Assembly: GCA_007122505.1 (NCBI GenBank) | Contig: SKTQ01000319.1 | Span: 1 to 21,608 of the forward strand | Source of the DNA: Bacteroidales bacterium | GTDB taxonomy: Bacteria; Bacteroidota; Bacteroidia; Bacteroidales; UBA7960 | DNA length: 21,608 nt | Direction: 5' to 3' | In this document: piece after piece, positions 1-6,386 of the stretch | Numbering within the stretch: the stretch's first letter is position 1 | Layout of the letters: the number at the start of each line of letters is the position of its first letter | Made by a program: the position numbers and the translations under genes | Notes under the pieces: generated by a model | The model's input: the letters and a program-made list of their open reading frames with translations, nothing else | Told to the model about the DNA's origin: nothing | Database searches by the model: none

Positions 1-1199
1 ACCTCTGTGACAATGTAATTTTCTCTTTTTTACCCGAGGCTGAAAGGAGAAAGCGTTTGCTTTCTGATCTAGAAGAATTGTATGCAAAATATCCCATTCC
101 TGAGAGTCGTCCGCCTTTGTTTGGCATACCTGTCGGCGTAAAGGATATTTTTCGTGTGGATGGTTTTGAAACCTTAGCGGGTTCGCGGTTACCTGCATTC
201 GAATTTACCGGTGAAGAATCATCGATGGTGACCTTGCTGAAGAAGGCCGGTGCGTTAATTTTGGGCAAGACGGTGAGTACAGAGTTTGCCTATTTTCAGC
301 CGGGGCCAACGCGTAACCCGCATCATGCGGAACATACACCCGGAGGCTCCAGCTCCGGTTCAGCCGCGGCTGTTGCAGCCGGGATGACACCACTGGCATT
401 GGGTACACAAACCATCGGTTCCATATCACGCCCTGCCTCCTACTGCGGTGTTTTTGGTTTTAAACCGGGGTTTGACAGGATATCTGCAGAAGGACTGGTT
501 CCCTTCAGTCCATCTGCCGACCACGCTGGGTTTTTCACACAAGATATGGAAGGGATAGAACTTGTGTGCAGTTTGCTGGTCAGGGATTGGACCTCTTATC
601 CCGTTTCCAGAACATTCCATCCGGTAATAGGAATACCCGCAGGAGACTACCTGGGGCAGGCGGAGCCTCAAATGCTCCGATGGTTTGAGAAAGTAATGCT
701 GAAATACCAGGAATCCGGATACACAATTGTTGAAACAGCTATTTTTGAAGATATCGCAGAAATCAACAATGCACACAAAAAAATTGTTGCCCGTGAGTTT
801 GCAGCAGTTCATGAGCAATGGTTTGAAAAGTATGCACCACTTTACAGCCGGCACTCCCGCGATTTGGTTTTCGAAGGCCGAAAGGTTTCTGACAGGGATT
901 TGGAAAGTGCCACGCTGCTTAAAAAATCACTATTGCAGCATTTTAGGCAACTTTCAAAATCTAAAGGTATTGATCTTTGGCTTAGTCCTGCAGCGGTTGG
1001 GGCTGCCCCCCAAGGTCTTGATTTTACCGGCAGTCCGGTAATGAATCTTCCCTGGACTTTTATGGGCGTGCCTACTTTGGCGATGCCTGCCGGGAAAGAT
1101 TCATCAGGTTTGCCGCTTGGTTTGCAAGCGGCAGTTTTACCGGACCTTGACGAAAAACTGATTGCTTGCTGCAAGCAACTTACGCTGCTCCGGCTATAA
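1..1199 (+). CDS. Amidase (amidase signature family), 5' partial
   Basis: Amidase-signature hydrolase that would cleave a carboxamide C-N bond; the substrate cannot be told. The reading frame is open from base 3 through the left edge, so the true start lies outside the window; a TTG at 57 is only an internal codon. The visible part shows the family core: Lys in GIPVGVKDIF (codon at about 141), the Gly/Ser-rich stretch GGSSSGSAAAVAAGM (about 342-386), and the nucleophile region GTQTIGSISRPAS followed by GVFGFKP. Together these supply the Ser-cisSer-Lys triad. The end of the protein (MNLPWTFMGVPTLAMPAG, then LPLGLQ) is also typical. About 398 residues are visible, close to full length for the family. 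No GatB or GatC neighbour is present, so a GatA role in tRNA amidation is unlikely. The radical SAM gene follows about 190 bp downstream on the same strand. Confidence 0.9.
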   Translation, partial: LCDNVIFSFLPEAERRKRLLSDLEELYAKYPIPESRPPLFGIPVGVKDIFRVDGFETLAGSRLPAFEFTGEESSMVTLLKKAGALILGKTVSTEFAYFQPGPTRNPHHAEHTPGGSSSGSAAAVAAGMTPLALGTQTIGSISRPASYCGVFGFKPGFDRISAEGLVPFSPSADHAGFFTQDMEGIELVCSLLVRDWTSYPVSRTFHPVIGIPAGDYLGQAEPQMLRWFEKVMLKYQESGYTIVETAIFEDIAEINNAHKKIVAREFAAVHEQWFEKYAPLYSRHSRDLVFEGRKVSDRDLESATLLKKSLLQHFRQLSKSKGIDLWLSPAAVGAAPQGLDFTGSPVMNLPWTFMGVPTLAMPAGKDSSGLPLGLQAAVLPDLDEKLIACCKQLTLLRL

Positions 1200-1261
1200 A
1201 TGAGCAGAATCGGGGACGGTGGTGTTTTTTGGTATTTTTCAGAAAATGCTTATATTGGTTA

Positions 1262-1393
1262 ATGGGTCCGGAAATCGTCAATGAATTTTTGATGGGCACA
1301 GGTTATCTGCCCGGGGCACATAGCGAAGACTGCCCGGTTTATCACCAAGCTATTCTTTCGGAAGTCCCATTTTTCAAAAGCAATACACAATGA
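1262..1393 (+). CDS. Possible small ORF overlapping the amrS start (43 aa)
   Basis: The gap between the amidase and amrS contains a short frame starting with ATG at 1262 and ending with TGA at 1391-1393, so its stop overlaps the amrS start as ATGA. That arrangement usually means translational coupling, which is the only real argument for coding. The peptide (MGPEIVNEFLMGTGYL... ending FFKSNTQ) is not one I recognise. Its Leu-Pro...Tyr spacing loosely recalls the C-terminal end of AMMECR1 (AmrA) proteins, the missing third member of the system, but the resemblance is too weak to call. It could be a genuine small protein, a decayed gene remnant, or chance. Confidence 0.2.
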   Translation: MGPEIVNEFLMGTGYLPGAHSEDCPVYHQAILSEVPFFKSNTQ

Positions 1394-2259
1394 TCGAAGC
1401 CAGGTATTATGAAAAACTATCGGATAGACGGTTGCGCTGCGACCTGTGCCCCCATGGTTGTTTGCTGAAAGCCGGAAGCGCGGGCTTGTGTCGCGTTCGA
1501 AAAAATAATGATGGCATATTGGTGTCGGAAGTATACGGAGTACTGTCGGGCTTTCAAATGGACCCCATAGAGAAGAAACCATTGAACAGATTTTTCCCAG
1601 GCAGTGACATACTTTCCATTGGTGCATTTGGGTGTAATTTCCGTTGCCCCTGGTGTCAGAATGCATCCATTTCGCAGTGCGGATCATCCAGTTACAGAAC
1701 GGGCAAATCATATACACCGGAAGAGGTATTGTTGGCAGCGGGGCGAAGCCAGAGTATCGGTGTGGCATATACCTATAACGAGCCCACAGTATGGTATGAG
1801 TTCATGATGGATGCAGCAATACAGGTTAAAGAAGCCGGGATGCAAAATGTGGTGGTAACCAATGGATATATAAATCCGAAGCCGCTTGCTGAATTGTTAA
1901 ATGTGGCCCATGCTTTCAATGTTGACCTAAAAGGTTACAGCGATGATGTTTACCGGCAGTATGCAGGTGGACGGTTGTCGCCGGTATTGGATACATTGCG
2001 GGCGATTGTGGATAAAGGGGTTCATCTGGAGATCACTTTTCTGGTGGTTCCGGGCGTCAACGATAACCTGGCCATGTTTAAAGAAATGATCACATGGGTC
2101 AGGGACTACCTTGGTTCAGAAGTTCCATTACATATCAACAGGTATTTCCCTTCATGGCAGATGGACCGGTCTCCTACTTCCATTTCTTTGCTGAAGGAGA
2201 TGAGGGTGTTGGCAAGGACCTGTCTGGATTATGTCTATTTGGGGAATGTGCCGGGGTGA
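1390..2259 (+). CDS. amrS: AmmeMemoRadiSam system radical SAM enzyme AmrS
   Basis: Radical S-adenosylmethionine enzyme of the AmrS/PflA-like family (289 aa). The radical SAM cluster motif CxxxCxxC is at Cys82, Cys86 and Cys89 (GCNFRCPWCQN). An N-terminal Cys set (Cys17, Cys20, Cys24, Cys34 in CDLCPHGC...GLC) is characteristic of AmrS. Later family segments include YTYNEPTVWYE, VTNGYI, VDLKGYSDDVYR and PLHINRYFP. The family occurs in the AmmeMemoRadiSam set with a MEMO-like protein (AmrB) and an AMMECR1 protein (AmrA); its reaction is not established as far as I know. AmrB lies downstream after a repeat-filled gap of about 490 bp; AmrA is not in the window. The ATG at 1390 is supported because CDLCP begins at the usual distance from it and the ATG overlaps the stop of a small upstream frame. 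Confidence 0.93.
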   Translation: MIEARYYEKLSDRRLRCDLCPHGCLLKAGSAGLCRVRKNNDGILVSEVYGVLSGFQMDPIEKKPLNRFFPGSDILSIGAFGCNFRCPWCQNASISQCGSSSYRTGKSYTPEEVLLAAGRSQSIGVAYTYNEPTVWYEFMMDAAIQVKEAGMQNVVVTNGYINPKPLAELLNVAHAFNVDLKGYSDDVYRQYAGGRLSPVLDTLRAIVDKGVHLEITFLVVPGVNDNLAMFKEMITWVRDYLGSEVPLHINRYFPSWQMDRSPTSISLLKEMRVLARTCLDYVYLGNVPG

Positions 2260-2266
2260 GGGTTGG

Positions 2267-2343
2267 GAGCTGAGTGATGAGAACTGAGTGATGAGAGCTG
2301 AGAACTGAGAGCTGAGAACTGAGTGATGAGAGCTGAGTGATGG
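2267..2343. repeat. Degenerate heptamer tandem array (11 copies)
   Basis: Eleven consecutive 7-bp units with no gaps begin 7 bases after the amrS stop. Three main variants alternate: GAGCTGA (A), GTGATGA (B) and GAACTGA (C), in the order A B C B A C A C B A, then GTGATGG. The first G and the last TGA are nearly constant while the middle three bases switch. It is non-coding: a 7-bp period shifts through all frames and includes many TGA stops. It recalls the short heptameric repeats described in other bacteria such as cyanobacteria. Confidence 0.85.
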
Positions 2344-2345
2344 GT

Positions 2346-2381
2346 GACTTAAGAGACTTAAGAGACTTAAGAGACTTGAGA
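2346..2381. repeat. Nonamer tandem array (4 copies)
   Basis: Three identical copies of GACTTAAGA are followed by one GACTTGAGA. The array follows the heptamer array almost directly and grades into a G/A-rich stretch (about 2382-2399). Each junction contains CTTAAG, a 6-bp palindrome. No coding potential. Confidence 0.85.
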
Positions 2382-2399
2382 GAGGGGGTGGAAGAGAGA

Positions 2400-2434
2400 G
2401 TAAGCAGTAAGCAGTAGGTAGGTAGTAGGCAGGC
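2400..2434. repeat. Second short heptamer array (GTAAGCA-like)
   Basis: Two perfect GTAAGCA units (2400-2413) are followed by decaying units GTAGGTA, GGTAGTA and GGCAGGC. It is a different unit from the heptamer array upstream. The GGCAGG at its end can pair with CCTGCC at 2492-2497 beside the first hairpin, so it may form part of a larger fold. Confidence 0.6.
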
Positions 2435-2474
2435 AGGAAAACGGAAATTGCCAGGTAGCTACCGCCACCTGTAT

Positions 2475-2494
2475 AGGCCGGGCTTGACCGGCCT
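2475..2494. repeat. Palindromic hairpin 1 with GCTTGA loop
   Basis: A perfect 7-bp stem AGGCCGG/CCGGCCT encloses the six-base loop GCTTGA. It sits 26 bp upstream of a second hairpin with the same loop and a different stem. Just upstream is a perfect 10-bp palindrome GGTAGCTACC (2454-2463). No T-run follows on either strand, so it does not look like an intrinsic terminator. It resembles REP-type intergenic palindromes. Confidence 0.75.
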
Positions 2495-2520
2495 GCCAAG
2501 CTTTGTTTTAGAGGCAAAAG

Positions 2521-2540
2521 TGACAGGGCTTGACCTGTCA
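2521..2540. repeat. Palindromic hairpin 2 with the same GCTTGA loop
   Basis: A perfect 7-bp stem TGACAGG/CCTGTCA encloses GCTTGA, the same loop as the hairpin at 2475-2494. Only the two inner G-C pairs next to the loop are shared; the outer five pairs differ yet still match. This is what a REP-like family with a conserved core and compensating stem changes would look like. No T-tract follows. Confidence 0.75.
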
Positions 2541-2575
2541 ATCATAACAGTGTGGTTTTACTGGAAGTATTTGGT

Positions 2576-2719
2576 ACATTGACACATTGACACATTGGTA
2601 CATTGGTACATTGATTCATTGGTACATTGATTCATTGGCACATTGGTAAATTTGTACATCTTCACATTGATACATTTTCACATTGGTAAATTGATATATT
2701 GGTACATTTCCACATTTTG
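2576..2719. repeat. Degenerate octamer tandem array (18 units)
   Basis: Eighteen head-to-tail 8-bp units with consensus ACATTGRY fill this stretch with no insertion or deletion. The first nine are well conserved (ACATTGAC, ACATTGGT, ACATTGAT, TCATTGGT); later units drift (AAATTTGT, ACATCTTC, ACATTTTC) but keep the period. Most variation is in the last two bases. The array ends about 30 bp before the amrB start and must lie in its leader or promoter region. An open frame running in from a TTG at 2699 is produced by the repeat and is not part of amrB. Confidence 0.85.
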
Positions 2720-2749
2720 ACCTTTGGCCTTTTCACAAAAATCAAACTC

Positions 2750-3598
2750 ATGAAAGATCAGAAAATAAGAAAGCCTGGTGTGGTGGGGTTGTTTTACCCT
2801 GCATCTCCGGAAGGGATTATTGATATGATAGAGTCGGCCCTTGGGCAGGAGAGGGTAATGATGAAAGACCGTGAGCCGGGAATACAGGTTTACGGCGGTG
2901 TGGTACCCCATGCCGGTATGGTTTATTGTGCGGCACAAACCGTTCACTTTTTTGAATACATAAGGCAATCGGGTCAAAAGCCAGATACGGTCGTTATCGT
3001 TCATCCCAACCATACCGGTTACGGTCCGGATGTTTCCATTGACGGCTTTACGCATTGGGAGACACCACTTGGTTTGGTTCCGGTTGACCGGGAATTTGCC
3101 GATTTGCTGGATTTTTCTGTTTCTGATGAAGCCCAGCATGGCGAACATTCGGCTGAGGTCCTGGTGCCTTATTTGCAATATTTTATGGGTAAGGACACAA
3201 GGATTGTTTCGGTAAACATGTTCAGTCAGAGCCACAAAAAAGCGATGATGGCAGCGAAAAAGGTCTATGATGTTGCCGCGGGGTTGAAAAGAAAAATAAT
3301 TGTTCTTGCGTCATCCGATTTTTCTCATTTTCTGTCGCCCGAAGATTCGGTTGTTTTGGATGATAAGGTCTTGAACGCAATATTTAGAAAAGACGGACCC
3401 GGTGTGGAGGAGGAGGTGAGAAAGCATCATGTTTCTGTATGCGGATATGGACCCATCATGGTAATGATGGAGTATGCAGGTTTTAGAAACTCCAAATATG
3501 CTGTAAACATGCTGCGAAGGGGACATTCCGGAGAGGTATCCCCTTCGCGCAAGGTGGTAAACTATATCAGTCTTTTGTTTTCAGAAAAAAGTATGTAG
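2750..3598 (+). CDS. amrB: AmmeMemoRadiSam system protein B (MEMO family)
   Basis: MEMO1-family protein (282 aa), a fold related to extradiol dioxygenases that binds metal. The N-terminus IRKPGVVGLFYPASPE is the diagnostic opening of AmrB. Likely metal ligands by comparison with human MEMO1 (His49, His81, Cys244) are His54 in VVPHAG, His88 in HPNHTGYG and Cys231 in SVCGYGPI. Other family segments are GEHSAEVLVPYLQY, ASSDFSHF and a C-terminal RGHSGEVSPSRKVVNY. The ATG at 2750 gives the expected N-terminus; a longer version from 2699 would begin inside tandem repeats. It is paired with amrS upstream. The partner AmrA (AMMECR1) is absent from the window and must be elsewhere or missing. The catalytic activity of the family is unsettled; a redox or small-molecule modification role together with AmrS is inference. 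Confidence 0.93.
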   Translation: MKDQKIRKPGVVGLFYPASPEGIIDMIESALGQERVMMKDREPGIQVYGGVVPHAGMVYCAAQTVHFFEYIRQSGQKPDTVVIVHPNHTGYGPDVSIDGFTHWETPLGLVPVDREFADLLDFSVSDEAQHGEHSAEVLVPYLQYFMGKDTRIVSVNMFSQSHKKAMMAAKKVYDVAAGLKRKIIVLASSDFSHFLSPEDSVVLDDKVLNAIFRKDGPGVEEEVRKHHVSVCGYGPIMVMMEYAGFRNSKYAVNMLRRGHSGEVSPSRKVVNYISLLFSEKSM

Positions 3599-3619
3599 GG
3601 CGGGCAGAAGCCCATCAAA

Positions 3620-4222
3620 CTACTCTGGTTTTTCAAAGTATCCCAGTTGTCTTTTGGCTGTATTTGCGAGGGATGTAAGTGCACGGAAAATTTCAGCAAG
3701 GAAGCGGAAAAAGACCACTGTAAGGAATCCATAAATGGGCATCAGGATGATAAAGAATATTCCGGTTTCGAGGAATGGCAGTCCAATTTGTCCGGACAAC
3801 AGTCGGGCTTCTTCACCCAAAAAGATGGTTGAGAAAAGAGCAAATGAGAAACCGAGAATTCCTATCCACGCACCGAGCCATTCTCCAAAGGTTTGTATGA
3901 GATGCGAAAATACCGGGGTGGCAATAAACTCCTCACCTTCCTGTGATGTAATGGTGACCTTGTCCCTCCTGTCCCACCAAATCTGAAAGCTGAGCCAGGC
4001 AACAAAAGCGACCACCAGGAAGATCAGGATAAACACAAATACAAATTTTCCCGGCATGCTGAACACTTTGTTGTCAATGGCTGCAATGAGCACAGCGATC
4101 GGGATGATCAGATTGATCACGGCAATAATGGTGTAAAGCCACCCGAAGGGTTTTCTGAAAAAGTCCCCTTTGTCAATAAAAGCCAGAACCGGCTTGATAA
4201 AGTTAAAAAACACATTGTCCAT
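3620..4222 (-). CDS. Hypothetical membrane protein, four predicted helices
   Basis: A 200-aa integral membrane protein I do not recognise by family. Hydrophobic segments lie at about residues 28-48 (YTIIAVINLIIPIAVLIAAI), 57-80, 110-135 and 150-172. Between the second and third is a polar stretch with WWDRRDKVTITSQEGEEFIATP. The C-terminus is basic and amphipathic (RFLAEIFRALTSLANTAKR). The start ATG at 4222 is the first Met of the frame. It is convergent with amrB (21 bp between stops) and lies 103 bp downstream of the lipoprotein gene on the same strand, so the two may be co-transcribed. The arrangement of helices and basic tail loosely resembles DUF4282-type proteins; I would not assign it. 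Confidence 0.75.
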   Translation of the reverse strand: MDNVFFNFIKPVLAFIDKGDFFRKPFGWLYTIIAVINLIIPIAVLIAAIDNKVFSMPGKFVFVFILIFLVVAFVAWLSFQIWWDRRDKVTITSQEGEEFIATPVFSHLIQTFGEWLGAWIGILGFSFALFSTIFLGEEARLLSGQIGLPFLETGIFFIILMPIYGFLTVVFFRFLAEIFRALTSLANTAKRQLGYFEKPE

Positions 4223-4325
4223 GGTGATTGGTTTTGGTTTGTCCTACTCATATGGCTTTTCGGTTCGCCCCGTTTTGGCGGTTTCTGGTCTCCGCATATG
4301 TTGAGATGTAATGGTTTCTAAAGGA

Positions 4326-4862
4326 TCAGTTTAGCGGATTTGCAACCATCGTACCGAAAAAGTCAAACTTGATTGTGAAATCAAGAGGTCCGTGGTTAAA
4401 CGTTGCGTCTGCGTGCAGTGCAAATGTGTGCGGAGGGTCTTTTGCCAGGTTTTGGAGCAGCAGAATACCGGCATTGTTTGGGGTAGCTTCTGTGGGTGTG
4501 TTCAGCAGTTCATGCAACAAATGGTTTTCAAAGGTGATGATCAGGGTTTCGTTTGCCCCGTCTGGATCGGAAACAAAAAGAGAACCTCCCTCAAACCTTT
4601 GTTCATCTGTGCCTTCAAAGGCAATGAGATAGTATTCTACCCTGTGGATCCGGATTTCTTTTATTTTGCTCCCGTATTCATCAATGATATCAACAGCTGC
4701 AGCAAGATTAAAAACTTGTGTGTCTTCAAAAGAAGACATCTCTGTGTTTACGACGAATGTTTGCGAAAAGGAAAATTCTTCTTCAACATCCAGCAGGTCT
4801 GAGCAACCTGAAAAAGCAAGCGATGCCGCGATCAGCGCGACGAACAAAAAATTGTTTTTCAT
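4326..4862 (-). CDS. Hypothetical lipoprotein
   Basis: A 178-aa protein with a clear lipoprotein signal peptide: MKNN, a hydrophobic core, then the lipobox FSGC with Cys at residue 20, followed by SDLLDVEEE. The acidic residues shortly after the Cys resemble the surface-export signals of Bacteroidota lipoproteins, so a surface location is possible. The rest appears to be one beta-rich domain with no catalytic motif I can see; I do not recognise it. It is the first gene of a likely minus-strand pair with the membrane protein at 3620-4222. The gene is intact. Confidence 0.8.
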   Translation of the reverse strand: MKNNFLFVALIAASLAFSGCSDLLDVEEEFSFSQTFVVNTEMSSFEDTQVFNLAAAVDIIDEYGSKIKEIRIHRVEYYLIAFEGTDEQRFEGGSLFVSDPDGANETLIITFENHLLHELLNTPTEATPNNAGILLLQNLAKDPPHTFALHADATFNHGPLDFTIKFDFFGTMVANPLN

Positions 4863-5321
4863 TTTTGCGAAAATTTTAAATCATTTATAACTCAAGCATT
4901 GTTTGTTTTTTGGGATTTCACGACATAGTTGTCGCTGGTTTCGCTGAAGCCGCCTTTTGTTAAACCAGTTTATAAATTTAGGCAATTATTCCTATACAAT
5001 CCAAATAAATCTTCTCATTATGACAGATTCTTTGGTTTATTGTTTTCCCGGTTTGTCGTATCTGGGTTGCAAATATTCTCTGGTGACTTCACAGGCTCAT
5101 GGTTTGTTTAATGATTTTTTGTATATTGTGAAAAAACAGCGTCAAAAGTATGCTAAAATATTTTTGCACAGGCTTTCGGTGAATCAACAGAAAATGATAC
5201 ACCCGGGATGAGCCTGATGAATGATAGACCAGGGTTCATCAGAAGATTCAGAGTCATTGTGTTTAAGATCAATTTAAAAAGTCTATCATCGGACATTCAT
5301 ACACATTTAAAATTAAAAGTT
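4863..5321. other. Intergenic region, about 460 bp, no convincing gene
   Basis: An AT-rich divergent gap between the lipoprotein gene (-) and the YtxH-like gene (+). Overlapping short frames at 4929-5111 and 4957-5211 encode peptides with no family signature and codon use unlike the neighbours. A TATTTTTG element at 5159-5166 fits the Bacteroidota -7 consensus TAnnTTTG for the plus strand, but no TTTG sits at the right distance upstream, so I do not call it a promoter. No strong terminator or repeat was seen. Confidence 0.5.
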
Positions 5322-5477
5322 ATGATAAAAGGAAAGGTATTACTTGGATTACTGGCAGGTTTTTCAGTCGGGACACTTCTTGGGGCATTGTTTGCCTCGC
5401 GCGGGAAAGACCCTGAGGAAGAAAAAAAGCAGAAAAAAAAGTCTGACGATCAGGATGAATTGGTGGTCAAATATTAA
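5322..5477 (+). CDS. YtxH-like small membrane protein
   Basis: A 51-residue protein from the ATG at 5322: MIKGKVLLGLLAGFSVGTLL, then GALFASRGKDPEEE and a Lys/Glu-rich tail. One Gly/Leu-rich membrane helix followed by a highly charged cytoplasmic tail is the standard look of YtxH-domain proteins, often described as stress-linked in Firmicutes but without a defined function. The frame can be opened back to 5208, but the extra residues match no family, so the internal ATG is preferred. The gene ends 33 bp before the metal-binding lipoprotein and may be first in that operon; whether it acts with the transporter is unknown. Confidence 0.75.
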   Translation: MIKGKVLLGLLAGFSVGTLLGALFASRGKDPEEEKKQKKKSDDQDELVVKY

Positions 5478-5510
5478 TTTTGCATGATTTATTCATGTAA
5501 AACGAAAAAA

Positions 5511-6386
5511 ATGATAAGAATTACTTTTTCAGCCATTGCCACTTTTGTGGTCATGTTGTTTTTTTATGCATGCCAGCCGGCCATTGACCGTGAAAAACCT
5601 GTGGTTTCTGTAAGTATTTTGCCGGTGCAATTTTTTATTGACCAGCTAACTGATGAATCGGTTGAGGTGAATGTGATGGTGCCTGCCGGGGCAAGTCATG
5701 CCACTTATTCACCTACCCCGGGACAACTTCAAAGATTGTCGGATTCGGATATTTATTTTCGCGTAGGTCATCTTGGTTATGAGAAGGCTTTTCTTCCCCG
5801 TCTTTCGGAGATTAACCCAGACATGCAAGTGGTGAATTTGTCGGAAGGTTTGGATTTGATTGTTGGCGAAGAAATTGACCACGGTGATCATGTGCATGAA
5901 GGTGGGATTGATCCGCACATATGGATGTCGCCTGCTGTTGTGCTTTCCTTTTTGCCGGAGATAAAACAAGCGTTAATTGATGCTTATCCGGAGATGGAAT
6001 ATATTGTTGAGCGGAATTACAGGGTTTTGGTTGAGGCAATAAAACATGTGCATGTGTCGATGGGTGATTTGGCCGCTGAATTAGAAAGCAATACCTTTCT
6101 GATCTTTCATCCTGCCCTTACTTACCTGGCGCGTGATTATGGTTTTGAGCAAATTGCCATAGAGCGGCACGGAAAAGAGCCATCACCTGCTTTACTGCGT
6201 CATATCATCGACGAGGCGAGAGCACATGAAGTGTCGGTTATATTTATTCAGCAGGAGTTTGATGTTCGCAGTGCGCAACTGGTGAGCCAGGAAACCGGTG
6301 CCAGCCTGGTACAGATCAATCCCCTCAGCTATGACTGGCTGGAGGGTATGCAACACATCATGGATGTTTTCAAACAAAATTTGTAG
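5511..6386 (+). CDS. znuA: Metal ABC transporter substrate-binding lipoprotein (ZnuA-like)
   Basis: Cluster A-I metal-binding protein of the ZnuA/TroA family (291 aa from ATG 5511) that captures Zn(II) or Mn(II) outside the inner membrane and delivers it to the permease. The N-terminus is a lipoprotein signal (MIRITFSAIAT..., lipobox FYAC, Cys21). Likely metal-ligand His residues are His63 (GASHATYSP), His136 (DPHIWMSP) and His200 (IFHPAL); ERHGKEPSP and VIFIQQEFD are also typical. A short His/Asp loop DHGDHVHEGG just before DPHIW favours zinc, as in ZnuA, but is much shorter than the long His-rich loops of some members. The other possible start, ATG at 5484, would put a charged stretch ahead of the signal peptide, so 5511 is chosen. 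The stop shares one base with the GTG start of the ATPase gene, indicating an operon. Confidence 0.9.
   Translation: MIRITFSAIATFVVMLFFYACQPAIDREKPVVSVSILPVQFFIDQLTDESVEVNVMVPAGASHATYSPTPGQLQRLSDSDIYFRVGHLGYEKAFLPRLSEINPDMQVVNLSEGLDLIVGEEIDHGDHVHEGGIDPHIWMSPAVVLSFLPEIKQALIDAYPEMEYIVERNYRVLVEAIKHVHVSMGDLAAELESNTFLIFHPALTYLARDYGFEQIAIERHGKEPSPALLRHIIDEARAHEVSVIFIQQEFDVRSAQLVSQETGASLVQINPLSYDWLEGMQHIMDVFKQNL

Noticed and set aside
57..1199. The amidase as GatA of the tRNA amidotransferase
   Set aside because: No gatB or gatC is adjacent, and the nucleophile region (GTQTIGSISRPAS) is more like generic amidases than GatA; the full N-terminus is also not visible.
2475..2540. The two GCTTGA hairpins as intrinsic terminators for amrS
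   Set aside because: Neither stem is followed by a T-run on either strand, unlike the clear terminator at 14452-14484.
2152..2541. A 129-codon minus-strand frame through the repeat block
   Set aside because: The product is low-complexity (Leu/Ser-rich repeats) made by tandem short repeats and also overlaps the end of amrS; no start context or family supports it.
2699..2749. An N-terminal extension of amrB starting at TTG 2699
   Set aside because: The extra residues are encoded by the octamer repeat and drifted flank, and AmrB proteins normally begin close to the IRKPGVVGLFYP segment, which ATG 2750 gives.
2260..2749. The tandem repeat block as a CRISPR array
   Set aside because: Units are 7-9 bp, contiguous and without spacers, and no cas gene is present.
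4392..4802. A 136-codon plus-strand frame opposite the lipoprotein gene
   Set aside because: The opposite strand has a clear signal peptide and lipobox; the antisense product is Cys/Phe-rich with no recognisable domain.
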